DNA of 41,873 nt from Candidatus Tenebribacter davisii. Its GTDB lineage: Bacteria; Cloacimonadota; Cloacimonadia; Cloacimonadales; TCS61. How positions within the stretch are numbered: position 1 is the first letter of the stretch; each line of letters begins with the position of its first letter. The position numbers and the translations under genes are program-made. A model generated the notes under the pieces. The model did not search any database, had not been told where the DNA came from, and worked only from the letters and a program-made list of their open reading frames with translations. The DNA is taken from positions 1 to 41,873 of the forward strand of contig JAVCCH010000117.1 of NCBI GenBank assembly GCA_030765535.1, given 5' to 3'. Below, piece after piece: positions 1 to 7,118 of the stretch.

Positions 1-1
1 C

Positions 2-1726
2 GCAAACTTCTTGTTTAGCTACACATTGCCCAAAGTACTCTTTATCACTACTGGAGATGGAGATGGACGTGGGACTGTTTCCGATGGTGTGATCTTGGCA
101 ATGCAGGAATTCAACCAAAACGGAGCGATCGTAAAGCTGGATAATCGTAAACTGTTTTATGATATAGAAGAGATGATGAAATATCAGATTATGGTGCTGC
201 CTACAGCTTTTGGATATCACGATGCCGACCGCAAATATTCGCTTTCATATCTATCTGAAACAGAAATGATAAATATCAAACAATGGGTTAAAGGTGGTGG
301 AATTTTAGTCAGCGATAATTTTCTGGGTAGAAATAGATTGGATGGTTCAGATAGGATAACAATCTCCGGAAAATTGGATAAAAGCAATTGGCTTTTAAGC
401 GAATGTTTCGGCGTGGAACTGATCGAGAAGAATATGCAAACTGGAAAGATCGTAGATAAACAGAGCAAAATCTGGAAAAGCGATCTGACTTCTGTTTTTA
501 GCGATGCTGAATGGACTACTGTAATTAATAAGCAATTGAATGAATTAGAAGTCTGGGCTGAATGGCAAACGAAAGAGAATAACTATCCAGCAATCACAAT
601 AAATAAATTTGGAAAAGGCAAAGCTGTGCTATTAGCTAATTTCAATTTGATACATCCAGCTTCTGACGGAGGATTTTCTTCTTCCAAAGAGATCGAAGAG
701 TTTTATCATAAAATTTTTCAGCTGGCTTTAGATAACCCTAAATTCCCGGTGCAATTACATCCTTGGAAAAACGCTCATCCTACAGCTTTTGCGATCTCCT
801 TTGACGACGGTGGAACCGATAAACAATATAGTAGAGTTATCGATTTTATAGAAAAAAACCGCTTGAGCTCAAATTTCTTTGTTACAAACACTATTCTTCC
901 CCAACAATTGGATAATTTAAAGAATTCCAATTATATCAACATGGCTCTACACTCTGCATCACGAGCTGATTTCCGGACATTGTCGTATTCTCAGACTTTG
1001 CAGGAGATTCAGCTAAACCAGGTAGAAATCCCGGAAGCAAAAGGATTCCGTTTTCCCTTTACCAATAACAGTTACAATGGTTTATTAGCTTTGGATGAAC
1101 AAAATCTACAATATGACAGCTCAATTGCAATGAATCATCTGGAGTTTTACCGTGGATCAATTTTTCCCTACAATATCCCAGTTTTTTCCGATGGTTATTT
1201 CAAATCATTGGATGTATTGGAAATTTCACAGATCTTTCATGATGACAGTTATTTTTATGACAAAATCTCTAAGAACAATTATTCTGTTGAAAATCAGCTG
1301 GTCGATTCAAAAAGATTTTCAGCTTATCTTACCAGTTTATGGAGTCGCGCTATAAAACCCAACAATGGGATGATGATAATTTCAGCTCAACCAATGTTTG
1401 CCGGATACAGTGAGATCACTATCGAGCCACTTCAAAAAATGCTTGATCTAGCGAAAGAGGATAATAGTTGGATCTGTTCAATTGATGAACTCGCTGAGCA
1501 TTGGAATAAATTATTAGATCTAAAAATCGAAATTAATGAAGAAGGAAATGAGCTGGTTATTAAGTTTGAAACAGAAAAGACGATTGATGAGCTTAGCCTC
1601 AAACTAGCAAAAAAACCAAGAGAAATTATTTTTAAAGGAAAATATATAATTAAACAAATAGATGATGAGATCTTTTTAATTTTGGAAGAGGTAAACAATC
1701 TTGAGCAGGTAATTGTACGCTATTAG
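2..1726 (+). CDS. Polysaccharide deacetylase-like protein with N-terminal amidotransferase-like domain (5' partial)
   Basis: The reading frame is open to the window edge, so the true start probably lies upstream; the TTG at 11 is only an internal possibility. The first ~230 residues resemble a class I glutamine amidotransferase-like fold (KVLFITTGDGDG near the start, later a KGGGILVSDN turn), which in such proteins is usually non-catalytic. The following ~250 residues look like a NodB-type deacetylase: FAISFDDGG supplies the paired aspartates, and FRFPF matches the conserved arginine-proline motif. The metal site is not canonical. The usual HxxxH appears as HSASR, with the second histidine lost, and the late His motif reads as IISAQP. 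It may therefore be a divergent or inactive carbohydrate esterase. No signal peptide can be judged because the N-terminus is missing. About 60 residues of beta-rich tail follow. Confidence 0.7.
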   Translation, partial: ANFLFSYTLPKVLFITTGDGDGRGTVSDGVILAMQEFNQNGAIVKLDNRKLFYDIEEMMKYQIMVLPTAFGYHDADRKYSLSYLSETEMINIKQWVKGGGILVSDNFLGRNRLDGSDRITISGKLDKSNWLLSECFGVELIEKNMQTGKIVDKQSKIWKSDLTSVFSDAEWTTVINKQLNELEVWAEWQTKENNYPAITINKFGKGKAVLLANFNLIHPASDGGFSSSKEIEEFYHKIFQLALDNPKFPVQLHPWKNAHPTAFAISFDDGGTDKQYSRVIDFIEKNRLSSNFFVTNTILPQQLDNLKNSNYINMALHSASRADFRTLSYSQTLQEIQLNQVEIPEAKGFRFPFTNNSYNGLLALDEQNLQYDSSIAMNHLEFYRGSIFPYNIPVFSDGYFKSLDVLEISQIFHDDSYFYDKISKNNYSVENQLVDSKRFSAYLTSLWSRAIKPNNGMMIISAQPMFAGYSEITIEPLQKMLDLAKEDNSWICSIDELAEHWNKLLDLKIEINEEGNELVIKFETEKTIDELSLKLAKKPREIIFKGKYIIKQIDDEIFLILEEVNNLEQVIVRY

Positions 1727-1738
1727 GGATCTCTTAAA

Positions 1739-1801
1739 TTATATTAAATTTTTTGATAAAATAAATACCATTAGTGAGATGAATACAATTTTGTTTTTCA
1801 T
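1739..1801 (-). CDS. Orphan 20-residue hydrophobic peptide or leftover signal peptide
   Basis: On the minus strand an ATG at 1801 lies a proper distance behind AAGGAG. It is preceded by a plausible promoter: TTAAAC, 17 bases, TATAAA, within about 1815-1845. The product is MKNKIVFISLMVFILSKNLI, with a basic N-terminus and hydrophobic core like a signal peptide, but a TAA stops it at once. Two readings fit: the 5' remnant of a secreted-protein gene whose body was deleted at the junction with the deacetylase-like gene, or a very small membrane peptide. I prefer the remnant. Confidence 0.3.
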   Translation of the reverse strand: MKNKIVFISLMVFILSKNLI

Positions 1802-1915
1802 GTTTAACTCCTTATTATTTTTATATTAGTAACGCATAAATGGTTTAAGGTTACAATAAAATAGAAAAAGCCTTAGAAGTATTAGTTGTATGGGATAGTT
1901 TTTAGTTAATAATAA

Positions 1916-2038
1916 TGTCTTTCTGAGGATTCTCATAGTTTCACTTTCGAAGAATCTCATGAATGAACTTGTAGCTTTACATCATACTATGGTAGAGATT
2001 TTTCTCAGGAACAACTTGTAAGAAAAATCAGAATGACA
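1916..2038. repeat. Degenerate interspersed palindromic repeat
   Basis: The ends form an inverted pair: tgtctttctga at 1916-1926 and tcagaatgaca at 2028-2038 (10 of 11 bases complementary). The core contains cgaagaatctcat (1949-1961). This is the style of small palindromic intergenic repeats built around (g)aagaatctca and ctcaggatga, which many bacterial genomes carry in many copies. A related half-element lies at 2759-2784. Copy number cannot be judged from this window. Confidence 0.45.
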
Positions 2039-2239
2039 CATTTCTAAGGTCAGAAGAACAAGATTGATGTGAATGGGTTTTAGGTAACCCTTCTGCTGTC
2101 TTCCCTTAACAGGGCAGAACATGAGAAAAGCAGGAAGAAATTATTAAATGCAACCGATAAAGTGCTTTACAAAATGAAGTATCTAGAAAGAAATTGAGTG
2201 CAGATAAAGTAGAAATAATTTAAAAAAAGGAAGGAAATT

Positions 2240-2578
2240 ATGTTTTGTCCTAAATGTAAAGCCGAATATAAAGAAGGCATCACCCATTGCCCTGAATGTG
2301 ATGTTGAACTTGTGCAAGAATTTTCCGAAGAAGATTTTGTGAACTTTGTAAAAGTTTTCGAAAGCACTGAACCTAACCTAACTGTGATCATCAAATCTGT
2401 ACTGGAAGACGCCGGAATCAAATATTTCGTTCCCGGAGAAAATATGCAGAGCATATTGGGAGCAAAATTTTCTTTCGCTTTTGGAGCAGATATTGGAAAT
2501 GCTCAATTTCTTGTAAGTAAAGAAGATGAAAAAATAGCTCTCGAACTTTTAAAAGAAATTGATAAAAATGGAGGTTAA
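2240..2578 (+). CDS. Zinc-ribbon protein with DUF2007-like signal-transducing domain
   Basis: This 112-aa protein begins with a zinc ribbon (FCPKCKAEYKEGITHCPECD, two CxxC pairs, residues 3-20). A domain of about 75 residues follows that resembles DUF2007, annotated as a putative signal-transducing protein: NFVKVFES, SVLEDAGIKYFV, then a C-terminal FLVSKEDEKIALELL. That combination is common for this family, and the length is typical. A strong purine-rich Shine-Dalgarno (aaggaaggaaatt) precedes the ATG. The biochemical role is not known; binding of a small ligand or protein partner is a guess. Confidence 0.75.
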   Translation: MFCPKCKAEYKEGITHCPECDVELVQEFSEEDFVNFVKVFESTEPNLTVIIKSVLEDAGIKYFVPGENMQSILGAKFSFAFGADIGNAQFLVSKEDEKIALELLKEIDKNGG

Positions 2579-2754
2579 AATGACAAGGTGGCAAAATGAT
2601 ATTGTGCAATAAATTCATTAGGAGAGACAGCAAGCTTATTAATCGACACAGCTAAATCATTATAAGCATTCAATGAATTATAAGCACAAATTATTTCATA
2701 GTAACTTCTAACTAATCCTTCGGTATAGTCATCATTTGATAAGGACTTATTCAT
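2575..2754 (-). CDS. Small hypothetical protein (59 aa)
   Basis: A minus-strand ORF starts with ATG at 2754, five bases behind GAGGAG, and ends at TAA 2575-2577, overlapping the stop of the convergent zinc-ribbon gene. The translation begins MNKSLSNDDYTEGLVRSYYE and continues as a plausible helical stretch ending in QYHFATLSF. I recognise no family. The ribosome-binding site lies inside the degenerate palindromic half-repeat at 2759-2784, so the gene may be a truncated remnant or a chance frame. Confidence 0.35.
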   Translation of the reverse strand: MNKSLSNDDYTEGLVRSYYEIICAYNSLNAYNDLAVSINKLAVSPNEFIAQYHFATLSF

Positions 2755-2758
2755 TGTA

Positions 2759-2784
2759 TCTCCTCGACTCCGCTCAGGATGAAT
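2759..2784. repeat. Half-copy of palindromic intergenic repeat
   Basis: The bases ctcgactccgctcaggatga are the typical half of a REP-like intergenic element, related in sequence to the core of the repeat at 1916-2038. The following 2785-2830 is AT-rich with two copies of ttattcgt and no coding signal. Confidence 0.4.
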
Positions 2785-2837
2785 AAGGTTCTTTTGTTCG
2801 TTTTTTATTCGTAGTTTATTATTCGTGCTTTTTCGAT

Positions 2838-3896
2838 CTAATTAGCTAATAATTTCAGCATCCAGAAGGTTGATTCAAGAGTAAGGCCGTCTTTTCCTTT
2901 TCTATTTTCACCAAGTCCCATGTGAGAACCGGTTATGAAGTATGAATTATTTTTTTCTTTAAGATATTCCTTGGGGAAAAGGTAAGTTCCATTTTTCTGT
3001 TTAAATTGCTTTAAATGTTTTAAACAAGCTTTATACCATTTACTGTTACGAGCGACTTTAAATGGACTCATTAAGATCATTCTTAATATCAGGTTCTGTT
3101 TATGAAATTCATCGATATCAAAACCGTTATATCCAGGTAACCATACATTCCAGCCTAACACAGTATAGCGTTTTATTCCTGCCATAACAATTCCATAACC
3201 ATCAGGTAATTGTTGATATTTTTCATTTAAAATATAAGAGATTATGTGATCAATTTCTTTAGGGAATTCTTTATAAAAAGCTGAGAAAGTTAGAAGATCG
3301 TGTACCCATGGCAGTTTGAATATACCATCGGTGTATAATTCTGGATCGACAAGTGAATGAGCATCAAATGCACTTGATATTCCTTTGTAGTTTGCTTTAT
3401 CTACAAAAATGGAAAAATTATTATTTTTAGTAAAATCATATATTGTCTTAATCCGAGCACGATTAAATCCGGCGACTGGCTCAATATCTTTAAAACCTGA
3501 TGCTGACAGGAAAGAAGCTATGAGATTTTGATAGAAAAAATCTACAGGGTTTTCAATTGGCTCATCTGATTCACTTTCTAAACTTTCTTTTAGCCATTTA
3601 ACATAGGATTTAGAAGAATCTTCAAGCTTATTGAATCCAGCTTTGATACCCATGAAGATAAGTTTACCCATTGCATTTTCAAAACAATAATCATAACTGC
3701 CATGGATATAATTTAATCTACGTTTATCTTTAAGGCATTTCATCCAATAATGAGCCATCTGCGTTTTCATTAAATGAGTTCGCAATGAGGAAATATTAAA
3801 TTCTGATTTGTCTTCTGCCAGTTCAGTAGCTGTACGATATTGAATTACAGCATCTCCATTTTCAATAAGCCAGTCTATCAATTCTTTACGATTCAT
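2838..3896 (-). CDS. Unknown protein, prenyltransferase/squalene-cyclase-like helical fold
   Basis: This 352-aa soluble protein has no signal peptide or membrane segment. The opening LIDWLIENGDAVIQYRTATEL resembles the first helical repeat of proteins annotated as prenyltransferase-like or alpha/alpha-toroid, and further W-, Y- and F-rich helix pairs follow (GSYDYCFENAMGKLIFMGI, LPWVHDLLTFSAFYKEF, ESTFWMLKLLAN). No catalytic DxDD motif of true cyclases is visible, so enzymatic activity cannot be assigned. The ATG follows GAAGGAAATGA. It is a single-gene unit with TTGACATTATAT about 65-75 bases upstream and a terminator of the preceding gene just beyond that. Confidence 0.6.
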   Translation of the reverse strand: MNRKELIDWLIENGDAVIQYRTATELAEDKSEFNISSLRTHLMKTQMAHYWMKCLKDKRRLNYIHGSYDYCFENAMGKLIFMGIKAGFNKLEDSSKSYVKWLKESLESESDEPIENPVDFFYQNLIASFLSASGFKDIEPVAGFNRARIKTIYDFTKNNNFSIFVDKANYKGISSAFDAHSLVDPELYTDGIFKLPWVHDLLTFSAFYKEFPKEIDHIISYILNEKYQQLPDGYGIVMAGIKRYTVLGWNVWLPGYNGFDIDEFHKQNLILRMILMSPFKVARNSKWYKACLKHLKQFKQKNGTYLFPKEYLKEKNNSYFITGSHMGLGENRKGKDGLTLESTFWMLKLLAN

Positions 3897-3974
3897 TCAT
3901 TTCCTTCAATGTTTTCTTTCTTATACTATTATCACTTACCAACTTAATGAAATTAATATTGATATAATGTCAAT

Positions 3975-4003
3975 ATAAAAAAAGAGGCAGCATGACTGCT
4001 ACC
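3975..4003 (-). terminator. Rho-independent terminator of the 965-aa secreted protein gene
   Basis: Read on the minus strand, GGTAGCA-GTCA-TGCTGCC forms a 7-bp stem (one G-T pair) with a 4-base loop, followed by TCTTTTTTT. It lies 27 bases past the stop of the gene at 4030-6927 and before the promoter region of the 2838-3896 gene. Confidence 0.8.
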
Positions 4004-4029
4004 CCCAAAATTATCTATTATTTGTATGA

Positions 4030-6927
4030 TTATTTAAGTAATATACATTTATTAGTTAATTGTTTTGTATCCGCTTGCAATTTATAAAGATAGACTCCAG
4101 ATGAAACTGTCTTACCAATATCGTTTTTTCCATTCCATATCATGCTATAAGAAGATGCAGATAATTTTTCATTGATCAGTGTTCTGATCAATTGACCTTT
4201 AATATTAAAAATCTCTAAATTTACGTTTGAGTCTTTTTCCAAATTGAAATTAATTGAAGTTTTTGGATTGAATGGATTGGGGAAGTTGCCGAATAATTCG
4301 ACAATATCATGGGGATCAGGAACAGTGTGTTGCGTTGAATATACATTAGACTCGCCACCTGAGATACATATAACTTCTCCATTTCTACCTCCGCATACCA
4401 TTTCCCATGATCCGTCATTGTTTATATCGGGAATACCAGCAATTGCATCTACAGCAGAACTTATACTAGCAGTTCCTAAGTTTGTTCCATCTGCTCCATC
4501 AAGAAAATAACCATAATTGTTGTTAAATAATGTACCAACTAACACTTCCTGGATCCCATCACCTGTGATATCATTGATCTTATCAACACACCAGGGCTGA
4601 TCTGCTACAGATTGAAGCCATATGTTATCTCCGGTAAATCCATCAATAACAACAGCATTGCTGCTACTGTTGTGAGCGATAAGAATATCAGGGTGAGAAT
4701 CTCCATTGACATCATAAAGTGTTTCAAATCTGATTATCAGGCAAGTACCAATCGAACCGGAATATTCTACATTTCCTGTTGTAGCATTTAATCCATAATA
4801 ATTCCCGCTAAAATCACCTACAACAATATCATCTATATCATCAGAATTGAGATCATCTACCTGACTGATTGCCCATACCGAATTTCCAGCTGTAGTAAAT
4901 TGCCACAGTTGGGTACCATCCGCACCATTAATTCCATAAACTTTACCTTCTGATTCATAAGAATTAGAAGCTCCGGCAATGGCATCAGGAATGTTGTCTC
5001 CATTCACATCTTCTATGCTCAGACAACTGAATTGCGGTCCACCATCAGTATAAGACCAGATAACTGTACCGTCTGAACCATCAACACAAAATATGCGCTT
5101 AGGACCAAGATCCATAGAATCATCACCAGCTACAGCTAAAACATCAATTACTCCATCATTATTAAAATCTTTGGAAGCTTCAACCTGATATACCCATCCA
5201 CCGTCACCATATTCAGATGTATAATATATCCAGATATCTTCACCAGTTTTCCCAGAAATAGCATGTACTGCCCTGTCACCGCCAGTTGTTCCTGCAATAA
5301 TATCATCTTTATCATCACCATCTATGTCATCAATGATAGCTAATCCATTTTGAGAATAGACATCACCGGAAGATATCTCATTTTCCCAAATAATATCTGC
5401 TATACCGGATGAATTACCATTAAAGCAGCGAATAAAATTGTCTTGAGAACATACTATCACATCATCTATATTATCGTTTGTAATATCGGAAATGGGAGCT
5501 ATAGCTTTTGGTGAGTTATCATAACCAGCAGTAATTTGATATTGCCATAATTGCTGACCTATTGGATATGAAGAATCGCTGCCACTTCCATCAAGGGCAA
5601 TACTAATCATTGGTGTAATAGGGTCATTACTGTGAATTATACAAGCTCCATTATAGCTGATAGCTTCTTCGGGATTGAACCAAATTCTTAAGTTATAGTT
5701 TTCAGAAGGAAGAATTGAAACTGGAAGTTCAACAGTATCATCTACAAAATATTGTGAAATATCAAATTCTAATTCACTTAATTCTAACAGTTCATTACCC
5801 TGATTACTTATTTCAATATATCTTCCTGTAACTGCACCCATCCGTACGGAATTATAGTTCTGTGTTGTAGGAGTAACACTAATATGTGGACCTTCAATCA
5901 TTCCATATCCAGTTAATATAATCTCTTCATTTGGATGTACCGGATCATTTGAATTGATCTCTAAAGTACAGTCATAAGTTCCCCAAGATGATGGATTAAA
6001 TAGTATTGTAAGATTTTCGGATGCACCCGGTGCAATAGTAAAAGGTAAATTTTCGTTTGTATAGAATTCAGGTAGAGAAAAATTCATTGTAGTAATAGAA
6101 AGTTCAGCAGTGCCCGAATTAGTGATAGGAAGTTCAACAGAGGCAAGTTGACCAACAGTTGTGTTGCCAAAATCATATTCATCCCAGCCGAGTTGGATAA
6201 CCGGTGCACCAGCACCTTCAAGATCTACTTTATAAAGAAAATCATAATCTCCAGAACCATTATTACAATACCAAAGATATTGTCCATCCCAGACTATTCC
6301 TGCGGGATCAGTACCTTCGGAAGAGTGAAAATCTAATATCGTTCCAGAAGTATCAACTTTGTATAAAACATCATCATAATAGTCTGCAATCCAGAGATCA
6401 CTTCCAAGCATACACAAATCCCATGGTTGTTCAGTGGTGTCTGGGAGTTCAAAATTAAATTGCTGTAACACAGTACCTGTATTGTCAACTTGATAGATTA
6501 TACACGGATTATCCGGGTAGTAGGTTGCAACCCAAAAATCTCCATTATCGTAGGCAATACCAGACATATAATGAGCTGGAAGATCAAATTCGGATAAGAT
6601 ATTTCCTGACATATCATACTGATAGGCAGCAGCAGGTTCGTAAGTACCATTACGATGATCTGTTAACCAGAGGTTAGTTCCATCGAAACTCATGCCATAT
6701 GTATCTTCCAGAATCGGATCACTGAATTGGAGTTGATAAGTTCCATCAGTTGGATCAATTTGGTAGACTTCATCTCCATTGGCTCCATATATGCCGCAAT
6801 AAAGATATGTACCGTCAAAAGCAAGTCCTGATGAGCCTTCAGGAATTGAGTAGGTTTGTACAACTGTCCATTCAGCAGATAAAATTGCTGTAAATAATAA
6901 GAATAAGAAGATTAACTTTTTTTTCAT
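4030..6927 (-). CDS. Secreted multi-domain beta-propeller protein with C-terminal sorting domain
   Basis: This 965-aa protein carries a signal peptide (MKKKLIFLFLLFTAILSA). Domains in order: residues ~19-245, six-bladed NHL-like propeller repeats (W-D-G-x-Y-L-W type); ~246-345 and ~346-455, two ASPM/SPD2/Hydin-like Ig modules (DFGNTTVGQ, EINSNDPVHP, IIHSNDPITP); ~456-865, a second propeller of FG-GAP/PQQ-like blades with eight calcium-loop motifs such as DITNDNIDD, DIDGDDKDD, DFNNDGVID and DVNGDNIPD; ~880-965, a FlgD-like sorting domain (NFPNPFNPKTSI, IFNIKGQLIRTL, GVYLYKL). It is probably exported across both membranes by a type IX-like or related route and displayed at the surface. The ATG follows AAGGAG, and a terminator lies downstream. 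Binding or adhesion is an inference; no catalytic motif is seen. Confidence 0.8.
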   Translation of the reverse strand: MKKKLIFLFLLFTAILSAEWTVVQTYSIPEGSSGLAFDGTYLYCGIYGANGDEVYQIDPTDGTYQLQFSDPILEDTYGMSFDGTNLWLTDHRNGTYEPAAAYQYDMSGNILSEFDLPAHYMSGIAYDNGDFWVATYYPDNPCIIYQVDNTGTVLQQFNFELPDTTEQPWDLCMLGSDLWIADYYDDVLYKVDTSGTILDFHSSEGTDPAGIVWDGQYLWYCNNGSGDYDFLYKVDLEGAGAPVIQLGWDEYDFGNTTVGQLASVELPITNSGTAELSITTMNFSLPEFYTNENLPFTIAPGASENLTILFNPSSWGTYDCTLEINSNDPVHPNEEIILTGYGMIEGPHISVTPTTQNYNSVRMGAVTGRYIEISNQGNELLELSELEFDISQYFVDDTVELPVSILPSENYNLRIWFNPEEAISYNGACIIHSNDPITPMISIALDGSGSDSSYPIGQQLWQYQITAGYDNSPKAIAPISDITNDNIDDVIVCSQDNFIRCFNGNSSGIADIIWENEISSGDVYSQNGLAIIDDIDGDDKDDIIAGTTGGDRAVHAISGKTGEDIWIYYTSEYGDGGWVYQVEASKDFNNDGVIDVLAVAGDDSMDLGPKRIFCVDGSDGTVIWSYTDGGPQFSCLSIEDVNGDNIPDAIAGASNSYESEGKVYGINGADGTQLWQFTTAGNSVWAISQVDDLNSDDIDDIVVGDFSGNYYGLNATTGNVEYSGSIGTCLIIRFETLYDVNGDSHPDILIAHNSSSNAVVIDGFTGDNIWLQSVADQPWCVDKINDITGDGIQEVLVGTLFNNNYGYFLDGADGTNLGTASISSAVDAIAGIPDINNDGSWEMVCGGRNGEVICISGGESNVYSTQHTVPDPHDIVELFGNFPNPFNPKTSINFNLEKDSNVNLEIFNIKGQLIRTLINEKLSASSYSMIWNGKNDIGKTVSSGVYLYKLQADTKQLTNKCILLK

Positions 6928-7118
6928 TTTTTCTCCTTGTAATAAAATACTTTAATGATTAATAAACTAAAAAAAATAAATATAATGTCAAGGAAGATAA
7001 TTACTACTTAGATTAATAAATTTTTTTTTACTGGACGGATTAATTTAGTTTGAACTATTATAACTCACATATAAATAATTTTATCAAAAATTTTATAAAA
7101 TGAATTTTGGGAGGATAA
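6928..7118. promoter_or_regulatory. Divergent promoter region
   Basis: This 191-base AT-rich spacer separates two divergent genes. On the minus strand, TTGACATTATAT (6980-6991) gives a perfect -35 box, but I cannot fix the -10. The same 12-mer occurs at 3962-3973 upstream of the 2838-3896 gene. On the plus side, TTGAAC and TATAAA-like boxes occur around 7049-7075 with poor spacing. The plus gene has the Shine-Dalgarno gggagg. Confidence 0.4.

Larger units (their letters stand above)
1727..2239. other. Non-coding stretch with a repeat, an orphan short ORF and hairpins
   Basis: About 510 bases separate the deacetylase-like gene from the zinc-ribbon gene, with no convincing full gene. It holds a 20-codon minus-strand ORF with promoter and ribosome-binding site (1739-1801), a degenerate palindromic repeat of about 120 bp (1916-2038) and two adjacent potential hairpins (2051-2119). 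The remaining AT-rich sequence just before 2240 ends in a good Shine-Dalgarno (aaggaaggaaatt) for the downstream gene. Confidence 0.6.

Noticed and set aside
4500-5560. DNA-level tandem repeat in the propeller gene
   Set aside because: The calcium-loop repeats are conserved only at protein level; the DNA copies are too diverged for a recent tandem array.
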